From Hirundichthys speculiger (Eukaryota; Chordata; Actinopteri; Beloniformes; Exocoetidae): DNA of 64,000 nucleotides. Within the stretch, counting starts at the first letter, position 1; each line of letters begins with the position of its first letter. Below the pieces are notes generated by a model. That model did no database searches, was not told the origin of the DNA, and saw nothing but the letters and a program-made list of their open reading frames with translations. Shown here piece by piece: positions 54,590 to 64,000 of the stretch. The position numbers and the translations under genes are program-made. The stretch covers positions 310,001-374,000 of the forward strand of contig JAGFBZ010002324.1 of the NCBI GenBank assembly GCA_018398805.1. The letters are read 5' to 3'.

Positions 54590-57500
54590 AGGTCAGTGAA
54601 GGTCGGTGATGGTCAGTGAAGGTCAGTTATGGTCAATGAAGGTCAGTTATGGTCAGTGAAGGTCAGTGAAGGTCAGTGAAAGTCAGTGAAGGTCACCGAT
54701 GGTCAATGAAGGTGAGTGATGGTCAGTGAAGGTCACTGATGGTCAATGAAGGTCAGTGATGGTCAGTGAAGGTCAGTGATGGTCAGTAAAGGTCAATGAT
54801 GGTAAGTGAAGAGCAGTAAAGGTCAGTGATGGTCAGTGAAGGTCAGTTATGGTCAGTGAAGGTCAGTCATGGTCAGTGAAAGTCAGTGAAAGTCAGTGAA
54901 GGTCACCGATGGTCAATGAAGGTGAGTGATGGTCAGTGAAGGTCAGTGATGGTCAGTAATGGTCAATGATGGTAAGTGAAGAGCGGTAAAGGTCAGTGAA
55001 GGTCATTGATGGTTAGTGAAGGTCAGTTATGGTCAATGACGGTCAGTTATGGTCAGTGAAGGTCAGTTATGGTCAGTGAAGGTCAGTGAAGGTCAGTCAT
55101 GGTCAGTGAAAGTCAGTGAAAGTCAGTGAAGGTCACCGATGGTCAATGAAGATGAGTGATGGTCAGTGAAGGTCACCAATGGTCAATGAAGGTCAGTGAT
55201 GGTCAGTGAAGAGCAGTAAAGGTCAGTGAAGGTCAGTGATGCTCTGTGAAGGTCAGTGATGTCAGTGAAGAGTAGTAAAGGTCAGTGAAGGTCATTGATG
55301 GTCAGTGAAGAGCAGTAAAGGTCAGTGAAGGTCAGTGATGGTCAGTGAAGGTCAGTTATGGTCAGTGAAGGTCAGCGATGGTCAATGAAGGTCAGTGATG
55401 GTCAGTGAAGGTTAGTGATGGTCAGTGAAAGTCGCTGACGGTCAGTGATGGTCAGTGATGTTACTGAAGGTCAGTTATGGTCAGTTAAGGTCAGTGATGG
55501 TCAATGAAGGTCAGTGATGGTCAGTGAAGGTCAGTGATGGAAAGTGAAAGTCGCTGACGGTCAGTGATGGTCTGTTAATGGTCAGTGATGGTGAGTAAAG
55601 GTCAGTGATGGTCAGTAAAGGTCGCTGACGGTCAGTGATGGTCAGTTAACGTCATTGATGGTCAATTAAGGTCAGTGATGGCCATTGATGGTCAGTGAAA
55701 GTCGCTGACGGTCAGTGATGGTCAGTGATGTTAGTGAAGGTCAGTTATGGTCAGTTAAGGTCAGTGATGGTCAATGAAGGTCAGTGATGGTCAGTGAAGG
55801 TCAGTGATGGAAAGTGAAAGTCGCTGACGGTCAGTGATGGTCTGTTAATGGTCAGTGATGGTGAGTAAAGGTCGCTGACGGTCAGTGATGGTCAGTTAAC
55901 GTCATTGATGGTCAGTTAAGGTCAGTGATGGTCAGTGAAGGTCAGTGATGGAAAGTGAAAGTCGCTGATGGTCAGTTATGGTCTGTTAATGGTCAGTGAT
56001 GGTGAGTAAAGGTCAGTGATGGTCAGTAAAGGTCGCTGATGGTCAGTGAAGGTCAGTCATGGTCAGTGAAAGTCAGTGAAAGTCAGTGAAGGTCACCGAT
56101 GGTCAATGAAGGTGAGTGATGGTCAGTGAAGGTCACCAATGATCAATGAAGGTCAGTGATGGTCAGTAAAGAGCATTAAAGGTCAGTGAAGGTCAGTGGT
56201 GGTCTGTGAAGGTCAGTGATGGTCAGTGAAGGTCAGTGATGTCAGTGAAGAGTAGTAAAGGTCAGTGAAGGTCATTGATGGTCAGTGAAGAGAAGTAAAG
56301 GTCAGTGAAGGTCAGTGATGGTCAGTGAAGGTCAGTTATGGTCAGTGAAGGTCAGTGATGGTCGATGAAGGTCAGTGATGGTCAGTGAAGGTTAGTGATG
56401 GTCAGTGAAAGTCGCTGACGGTCAGTGATGGTCAGTGATGTTAGTGAAGGTCAGTTATGGTCATTTAAGGTCAGTGATGGTCAGTGAAGGTCAGTGATGG
56501 AAAGTGAAAGTCACTGACGGTCAGTGAAGGTCTGGTAATGGTCAGTGATGGTGAGTAAAGGTCAGTGATGGTCAGTAAAGGTCGCTGACGGTCAGTGATG
56601 GTCAGTTAACGTCATTGATGGTCAGTTAAGGTCAGTGATGGCCAGTGATGGTCAGTGAAAGTCGCTGACGGTCAGTGATGGTCAGTGATGTTAGTGAAGG
56701 TCAGTTATGGTCAGTTAAGGTCAGTGATGGTCAATGAAGGTCAGTGATGGCAAGTGAAGGTCAGTGATGGAAAGTGAAAGTCGCTGACGGTCAGTAATGG
56801 TCTGTTAATGGTCAGTGATGGTGAGTAAAGGTCAGTGATGGTCAGTAAAGGTCGCTGACGGTCAGTGATGGTCAGTTAACAGTCAGTGATGGTCAGTGAA
56901 GGGCAGTGATGGCCAGTGACGGCCAATGAAGGTCAGTGACAGCCAGTGAAGGTCAGTGATGGTCAGTAAAGGCCAGTGACAGTCAGTGACGGTCAGTGAA
57001 GGTCAGTGAAGGCCAGTGAAGGCCAGTGAAGGTAAGTGAAGCTCAGTGAAGGCCAGTGACGGTCAGTAAAGGCCAGTGACCGTCAGTGAAGGCCAGTGAA
57101 GGTCAGTGACAGTCAGTGACGGTCAGTAAAGGCCAGTAAAGCCCAGTAAAGGCCAGTGAAGGCCAGTAAAGGCTAGTAAAGGTCAGTGAAAGGCAGTGAC
57201 AGCCAGTAAAGGTCAGTGAAGGTCAGTGATGGTCAGTAAAGGCCAGTGACAGTCAGTGACGGTCAGTGAAGGTCAGTGAAGGCCAGTGAAGGTCAGTGAA
57301 GCTCAGTGAAGGCCAGTGACGGTCAGTGAAGGCCAGTGACAGTCAGTGATGGTCAGTAAAGGCCATTGAAGGCCAGTGAAGGCCAGTAAAGGCCAGTAAA
57401 GGCCAGTAAAGGTCAGTGAAGGCCAATGACAATCAGTGACGGTCAATGAAGGCCAGTGAAGGCCAGTGACGGTCAGTGACGGTCAATGAAGGCCAGTGAA

Positions 57501-58316
57501 GGCCAGTGAATGCCAGTGAAGGCCAGTGACGGTCAGTGACGGTCAATGAAGGCCAGTGAAGGCCAGCGAAGGCCAATGACGGTCAATGACAGTCAGTGAC
57601 AGCCAGTGACGGTCAATGAAGGCCAGTGAAGGCCAGTAAAGGCCAGTGAAGGCCAGTGAAGGTCAGTGAAGGTCAGTGATGGTCAGTAAAGGCCAGTGAC
57701 AGTCAGTGACGGTCAGTGAAGGTCAGTGAAGGCCAGTGAAGGTCAGTGAAGCTCAGTGAAGGCCAGTGACAGTCAGTGAAGGTCAGTGACAGTCAGTGAC
57801 AGTCAGTGACGGTCAGTAAAGGCCAATGAAGCCCAGTAAAGGTCAGTGAAGGCCAGTGACAGTCAGTGACGGTCAGTAAAGGCCAGTGAAGGCCAGTGAA
57901 GGCCAGTGAAGGCCAGTAAAGGCCAGTAAAGGTCAGTGAAGGCCAATGACGATCAGTGACGGTCAATGAAGGCCAGTGAAGGCCAGTGTCGGTCAGTGGC
58001 GGCCAATGAAGGCCAGTGAAGGCCAGTAAAAGCCAGTGAAGGCCAGTGACGGTCAGTGACGGTCAATGAAGGCCAGTGAAGGCCAGTGAAGGCCAGTGAC
58101 GGTCAATGACGGTCAGTGACAGCCAGTTAAGGTCAGTGACGCTCAGTGAAGGCCAGTGACGGTCAGTGAAGGCCAGTGACCGTCAGTGAAGGCCAGTGAA
58201 GGTCAGTGACGGTCAATGACGGTCAGTGACAGCCAGTGAAGGTCAGTGAAGCTCAGTGAAGGCCAGTGACGGTCAGTGAAGGCCAGTGACCGTCAGTGAA
58301 GGCCAGTGAAGGCCAG
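54590..58316 (+). repeat. giant 10-bp-period minisatellite, left part
   Basis: A tandem array built on the 10-mer GGTCAGTGAA. To about 56880 most units are GGTCAGTGAT or GGTCAGTGAA with variants (GGTCAATGAA, AGTCGCTGAC, GGTCAGTTAA). After that GGCCAGTGAA and GGTCAGTGAC predominate. Larger blocks of about 250-270 bp recur (marked by AAAGTCGCTGACGGTCAGTG, near 55430, 55690, 56410 and 56660). The 10-bp frame is kept almost throughout. No real coding: frames through it are products of the period. Confidence 0.95.
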
Positions 58317-58740
58317 CAGGGCCGTAGCACCAAATTCTGGGCCCCTACAAAGGAGGTCCTGGTGAGCCCCCAACCCCCCCCCCCCCCCCCCCCATCACCA
58401 CCACGAACACCAACCGATCACCTGACCACCTTCTTGCTGTTATATTGCTGCAATATTAGCCGACTTTATATTCCCTTATTTTAATAACAAGACCATTTGA
58501 AAGGGTAGTCTATTATCTGATCTTGCTTTAGGGCTGTTTATGTCCGTTTTAGCAATGATAGCGGAGCTTACAGCAGTTGACAATGGGATTTCATCTCGTG
58601 TGTTTAAAGTTTAACGTTTGTTATAATTGTACTCACCTTTCTTTGAGAAGAAGTCTGTAAGCAGCTGACTCCCCTCATTTTGTTTCTTCTCTCTCTCTTT
58701 CCTCTCTTACGTTTCTGAGAGGCCAGATTTATATTTCTTG

Positions 58741-59928
58741 CAGACCCGTCGCAAGGGGGGGGCGAAGGGAGCGGTCGCCCAGGGCCCCGCGCTGTGACGT
58801 GAAGGTGTATATATAATATATATATAATACAGTATATATTATTATTTATTTTATTTTCAGTAAATACACTATTTACTGAACCTGTAATAAAAGCAACACG
58901 GCGATTGAAACGCAAACGTGATGAAAATGCAAATGAATATACTCCAGACCCAGAGCAGGTGTATATAACGGACTATTTTAATGTGATAGTGGACCAGGCC
59001 CTCACTGCTCTCCATACTCGTTTTAAAACAAATGCAGGTGTTTGGAACACATGTTTGGATTTCTTTTTGATCTGACCAAACTCCGTGAAATGGATGAGAC
59101 TGCCTGCAAAGACAGTGCACAAGACTGAGTGATGCGCTGAGCTCGTCCGAATATAAAACGCACCGGACCTCTTCACGGAGTTGAGGACTTCGAGAGATAA
59201 TCCCAGAGGGGACAACTACAGCACTTCAAACACTTCGTTACCTTAAAGGGATTCAAGGAATTTTCCCTAACTGTGAGATTGCGCTCAGGATCTTATTGAC
59301 TTTTCCAGTGACGGTGGCATCGGGAGAGCGAAGCTTTTCAAAGTTGAAACTAATCAAAAACAATTTGCGCACCTCCATGTCACAGGACAGACTGTGCGGG
59401 CTTGCCCTGCTATTAATTAAAAAGGACATTACATCCACACTGGATTATAAAGATCTTATTGCTGAGTTTGCAGCCAAGAAGGCAAGGAAAGTGACTCTGA
59501 CATGATCAGCTTCCGCGCAATTTACGCATGGTGAGTCCATCTGATTGTTAGAGTTACAGTGCAGTAAAATATGTTGTGTATAGTTGTAATGAAAATTAAC
59601 GTATATTATGAATGAAAAGTGTCCTAATCTACTTGTTTAAAATGTCAAGATGGCAAAAATAGAGTGACGAGCTGACTTGATGTAAAGCCTCCTTGCACAG
59701 TTGATTTTCCCCATTTGAAATAAATAGCAAAAAGGCTGAGACTGTGTATGATTAGGATGTATCATTCTACCTAATAAAAACGTATTGCAGCATGATTATG
59801 CGTGCAGTAGAACTAGAATAGCGGTGTCCGTGCGACTGTTAGTCATGCGCAATTGCGCATCCATGTCAAACTGCATTTCACATTTCAAGTTTGCACGGGG
59901 CCTCGCACCCCCCCCTGCGACGGCCCTG
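58741..59928 (+). mobile_element. hAT-type element nested in the previous one
   Basis: The ends are CAGACCCGTCGCAAGGGG and CCCCCCCTGCGACGGCCCTG, with an exact 8-bp target duplication ATTTCTTG at 58733-58740 and 59929-59936. It carries remnants of a transposase (58900-59505). Its ends are similar to those of the outer element, so both belong to one broad family. Confidence 0.92.
58900..59505 (+). pseudogene. hAT transposase remnant with C-terminal dimerisation region
   Basis: The first part gives RKRDENANEYTPDPEQVY, then ITDYFNVIVDQALTALHTRF. After stops and shifts comes HFVTLKGFKEF. The last frame (to TGA at 59503-59505) reads FPVTVASGERSFSKLKLIKN, NLRTSMSQDRLCGLALL and DLIAEFAAKKARK. The SGERSFS motif with the catalytic Glu and the MSQ-RL-GLALL segment are typical of ZMYM-like hAT transposases. 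The central catalytic region with both Asp residues is deleted. Confidence 0.8.
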
Positions 59929-60285
59929 ATTTCTTGGGAGGTTGCGACATTATCTCTCCATCCACATACGCTAATAGTAATCAAGCTGCGCCTCACGGTG
60001 AGAAACAGCTGTTTTTGGACTTAACGATTTTGCGCATATTCCAAGGGGTGTTCACACAGAGTAATCCGTCACAACAGACTTAAGGTTTTTGGATTACAAC
60101 AATATGCCATTTAATATAGGGCCCACCAAGTTTGCATTACGATCAGTTTCTGTCATGAAATTTAGTTTTGGTATTAACTAATATATTCAATATATAATTT
60201 TTTCCCCCTTAGCTTCCCATGGGCCCCCCTCTGCCATGGGCCCCCCCAAGGCTGTGTAACTTTTACCCCCTGTCCGACGGCCCTG

Positions 60286-63200
60286 AGGCCAGTGACGGTC
60301 AGTGACGGTCAATGAAGGCCAGTAAAGGCCAGTGACAGTCAGTGAAGATCAGTGATGGTCAATGAATTCCAGTGAAGGCCAGTGATGGTCAGTGACGGTC
60401 AATGAAGGCCAGTAAAAGCCAGTGACAGTCAGTGACAGTCAGTTAAGGTCAGTGAAGGCCAGTGAAGGTCAGTGAAGCTCAGTGAAGGCCAGTGACGGTC
60501 AGTGAAGGCCAGTGACCGTCAGTAAAGGCCAGTGAAGGTCAGTGACAGTCAGTGACGGTCAGTAAAGGCCAGTAAAGCCCAGTAAAGGTCAGTGAAGGCC
60601 AGTGACAGTCAGTGACGGTCAGTAAAGGCAACCAGTGAAGGCAAGTGAAGGCCAGTAAAGGCCAGTAAAGGTCAGTGAAGGCCAATGACAATCAGTGACA
60701 GTCAATGAAGGCCAGTGAAGGCCAGTAAAGGCCAGTGAAGGCCAGTGAAGGCCACTGATGGTCAGTGACGGTCAGTGAAGGCCAGTGAAGGCCAGTGACG
60801 GTCAGTGACAGTCGTGAAGGCCAGTGACAGTCAGTGACGGTCAGTAAAGGCCAGTGAAGGCCAGCGAAGGCCAGTGAAGGTCAGTGACGGTCAATGAAGG
60901 CCAGTGAAGGCAAGTGATGGTCAGTGACGGTCAATGAAGGCCAGTGAAGGCCAGTGATGGTCAGTGAAGGCCAGTGAAGGCCAGTGTGAGGGCCAGTGAA
61001 GGTCAGTGACGGTCAGTGAGGCCAGGAAGGACGGCATGTCAAAGGCCAGTGAAGGCCAATGAAAGTCAGTGAAGGCCAGTGAAGGCCAGTGACGGTCAGT
61101 GACGGTCAATGAAGGCCAGTGAAGGCCAGTGAAGGCCAATGGATGCCAGTGAAGGCCAGTGACAGTCAGTGAAGGCCAGTAAAGGCCAGTGACAGTCAGT
61201 GACAGTCAGTGATGGTCAGTAAAGGCCAGTGAAGACCAGTGAAGGCCAGTAAAGGACAGTGAAGGCCAGTGACGGTCAGTAAAGACCAATGAAGGCCAGT
61301 GAAGGCCAGTAAAGGCCAGTGACGGTCAGTGAGGGTCAGTGAAGGTCAATGACGGCCAGTGAAGGTCAGTGACGGTCATGAAGGCTAGTGAAGGCCAGTG
61401 ACAGTCAGTGACAGTCAGTGAAGGTCAGTGACGGTCAGTAAAGGCCAGTGAAGGCCAGTGACAGTCAGTGAAGTTCAGTGAAGGTCAGTAATGGCCAGTG
61501 AAGGTCAGTGATGGTCAGTGAAGGTCAGTGAAGGTCAGTGATGGCCAGTGAAGGCCAGTGATGGTCAGTGACGGTCAGTGAAGGCCAGTGACGGCCAGTG
61601 ACGGTCAGTGAAGGCCAGTGACGGCCAGTGAAGGTCAGTGAAGGCCAGTGACAGTCAGTGAAGGCCAGTGACGGTCAGTGACCGTCAGTGAAGGCCAGTG
61701 ACAGTCAGTGACCGTCAGTAAAGGCCAGTTAAGGCCAGTGAAGGCCTGTGAAGGCCAGTGACGGTCAGTGACAGTTAATGACGGTCAGTAAAGGCCAGTG
61801 AAAGCCAGTGAAGGCCAGTGAAGGCCAGTGACAGTCAGTGACGGTCAGTATAGGCCAGTGAAGGCCAGTGAAGGCCAGTGACAGTCAGTGACAGTCAGTG
61901 ACAGTCAGTGAAGGTCAGTGACGGTCAGTAAAGGCCAGTGAAGTCCAGTGACAGTCAGTGAAGGTCAGTGAAGGTCAGTGATGGCCAGTGAAGGTTAGTG
62001 ATGGTTAGTGAAGGTCAGTGACGGTCAGTGAAGGTCAGTGATGGTCAGTAAAGGCCAGTGACAGTCAGTGAAGGTCAGTGAAGGTCAGTGATGGCCAGTG
62101 AAGGTCAGTGATGGTAAGTGAAGGTCAGTGACGGTCAGTGAAGATCAGTGAAGGTCAGTTACAGTCAGTGAAGGCCAGTGACGGTCAGTGAAGATCAGTG
62201 AAGGTCAATGACAGTCAGTGAAGGTCAGTGAAGGTCGGTGACGGTCAGTGAAGGCCAGTGACGGCCAGTGAAGATCAGTGAAGGTCAGTGATGGTCAGTG
62301 AAGGTCAGTGAAGGTCAATGACAGTCAGTGACAGTCAGTGACAGTCAGTGAAGGTCAGTGACGGTCAGTAAAGGCCAGTGACGGCCAGTGAAGCTCAGTG
62401 AAGGTCAGTGACGGTCAGTGAAGGTCAGTGAAGGTCAATGGCAGTCAGTGAAGGTCAGTGACAGTCAGTGACGGCCAGTGACGGCCAGTGACGGCCAGTG
62501 AAGGTCAGTGAAGGTCATGAAGGCCAGTGACAGTCAGTGAAGGCCAGTGACGGTCAGTGACAGTCAGTGAAGGCCAGTGACAGTCAGTGACCGTCAGTAA
62601 AGGCCAGTTAAGGCCAGTGAAGGCCTGTGAAGGCCAGTGACGGTCAGTGACAGTCAGTGACGGTCAGTAAAGGCCAGTGAAGGCCAGTAAAGGCCAGTGA
62701 AGGCCAGTGACAGTCAGTGACGGTCAGTAAAGGCCAGTGAAGGCCAGTGAAGGCCAGTGACAGTCAGTGACGGTCAGTAAAGGCCAGTGAAGGCCAGTGA
62801 AGGTCAGTGACAGTCAGTGAAGGTCAGTGACGGTCAGTGATGGACAGAGAAGGTCAGTGATGGTCAGTGTAGGTCAGTGACGGTCAGTGAAGGTCAGTGA
62901 AGGTCAGTGAAGGCCAGTGACGGTCAGTGACGGTCAGTGAAGGCCAGGGACGGTCAGTGAAGATAAGTTAAGTCAGTGATGGTTAGTGAAGGCCAGTGAC
63001 GGTCAGTGAAGATCAGTGAAGGTCAATGACAGTCAGTGAAGGTCAGTGAAGGTCGGTGACGGTCAGTGAAGGCCAGTGACGGCCAGTGAAGATCAGTGAA
63101 GATCAGTGACGGTCAGTGAAGGTCAGTGAAGGTCAATGACAGTCAGTGACAGTCAGTAAAGGTCAGTGACAGTCATGACGGTCAGTAAAGGCCAGTGACG

Positions 63201-64000
63201 GCCAGTGAAGATCAGTGAAGGTCAGTGACGGTCAGTGAAGGTCAGTGAAGGTCAGTGATGGCCAGTGAAGGCCAGTGATGGTCAGTGACGGTCAGTGAAG
63301 GCCAGTGAAAGTCAGTGAAGATCAGTGAAGGCCAGTGACGGTCAGTGAAGATCAGTGAAGGTCAGTGACAGTCAGTGAAGGCCAGTGACGGTCAGTGAAG
63401 ATCAGTGAAGGTCAATAACAGTCAGTGAAGGCCAGTGACGGTCACTGACAGTCAGTGAAGGCCAGTGACAGTCAGTGACCGTCAGTAAAGGCCAGTTAAG
63501 GCCAGTGAAGGCCTGTGAAGGCCAGTGACGGTCAGTGACGGTCAGTGACAGTCAGTGATGGTCAGTAAAGGCCAGTGAAGGCCAGTAAAAGCCAGTGAAG
63601 GCCAGTGACAGTCAGTGACGGTCACTAAAGGCCAGTGAAGGCCAGTGAAGGCCAGTGACAGTCAGTGACGGTCAGTAAAGGCCAGTGAAGGCCAGTGAAG
63701 GCCAGTGACGGTCAGTGACAGTCAGTGAAGGCCAGTGACAGTCAGTGAAGGTCAGTGAAGGTCAGTGATGGCCAGTGAAGGTCAGTGATGGTCAGTGAAG
63801 GTCAGTGACGGTCAGTGAAGGTCAGTGACGGTCAGTAAAGGCCAGTGAAGGCCAGTGACAGTCAGTGAAGGTCAGTGAAGGTCAGTGAAGGCCAGCGAAG
63901 GCCAATGACGGTCAATGACAGTCAGTGACAGCCAGTGACGGTCAATGAAGGCCAGTGAAGGCCAGTAAAGGCCAGTGAAGGCCATTGAAGGTCAGTGAAG
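60286..64000 (+). repeat. giant 10-bp-period minisatellite, right part (open at window end)
   Basis: Continues the array in the GGCCAGTGAA/GGTCAGTGAC style and runs off the window. Units with AGATCAGTGA and GGTCAGTGAT occur among them. Blocks repeat at a larger scale (for example GACCGTCAGTAAAGGCCAGTT near 61711, 62591 and 63478, spaced by roughly 880 bp). Together with the left part at least 7.4 kb of the window is this repeat. Confidence 0.95.

Larger units (their letters stand above)
58317..60285 (+). mobile_element. hAT-type element inside the minisatellite
   Basis: The ends CAGGGCCGT and ACGGCCCTG are inverted. Both flanks are minisatellite DNA, sharing AGGCCAG (58310-58316 and 60286-60292), which fits a target duplication of 7-8 bp but cannot be told apart from the repeat itself. 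Only non-coding outer parts belong to this element. The centre is a second hAT (58741-59928). Confidence 0.75.

Noticed and set aside
54590..58316. Regular direct repeats suggestive of a CRISPR array
   Set aside because: There are no unique spacers between repeats. The period is 10 bp, and the genome is clearly eukaryotic.
60921..61139. Minus-strand open frame with repeated HWPSLAFTD-like peptide
   Set aside because: It is the translation of the 10-bp minisatellite. A 10-bp period cycles all three frames and gives repeats of this kind without selection.

Overview
The window looks like vertebrate nuclear DNA from a teleost fish. Coding density is very low, genes have introns, and most of the sequence is mobile DNA of kinds typical of fish: many hAT-type transposons and MITEs with 8-bp target duplications, Tc1/mariner remnants, L2/CR1/Rex-like and L1-clade LINEs, a tRNA-derived SINE, Harbinger-like elements and a decayed endogenous retrovirus. 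The species cannot be named from the sequence alone.

The one host gene I can assign firmly is caveolin-2 (cav2) on the minus strand. Its three coding exons are at 14206-14355, 13781-13968 and 5145-5295, with canonical splice sites and a 162-residue product. A CpG-rich, GC-box promoter region lies just above the start codon. Intron 2 is about 8.5 kb and holds an L2-like LINE end, a hAT MITE, a Tigger-like MITE with another repeat inside it, and a 2.4-kb minisatellite. A second possible coding exon of unknown identity is at 2013-2226 (minus), cut by a hAT terminus.

Layout. 1-2015: hAT end, then a hAT with a BED finger split by another hAT. 2016-5144: unknown exon, MITEs, cav2 3' flank. 5145-14355: cav2. 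14356-18487: promoter, then a three-level nest (Tc1, hAT, BED hAT). 18496-21268: a nearly full-length hAT with a two-exon transposase pseudogene. 21300-25790: LINE end, Harbinger-like MITE, hAT MITE, Tc1 remnant. 25797-29888: a hAT split by a 5'-truncated L1. 32022-40384: an endogenous retrovirus with paired LTRs and 5-bp duplications, itself hit by a LINE and a hAT MITE. 40766-47730: Harbinger-like element, SINE, LINE endonuclease fragment and several hATs. 49978-51856: three telomere-like arrays separated by duplicated spacers. 52640-53760: repeat split by an L2 end. 54590-64000: a giant 10-bp-period minisatellite interrupted by two nested hATs and running off the window.

No clearly new biological system is evident. 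The most notable items are a perfect 40-bp palindrome formed from the retroviral LTR/primer-binding-site junction, the giant minisatellite whose 10-bp unit places nuclear-receptor-type AGGTCA half sites at 4-bp spacing, the telomere-like/spacer block, and the unidentified exon. Nested insertions with readable target duplications give an unusually clear relative chronology.
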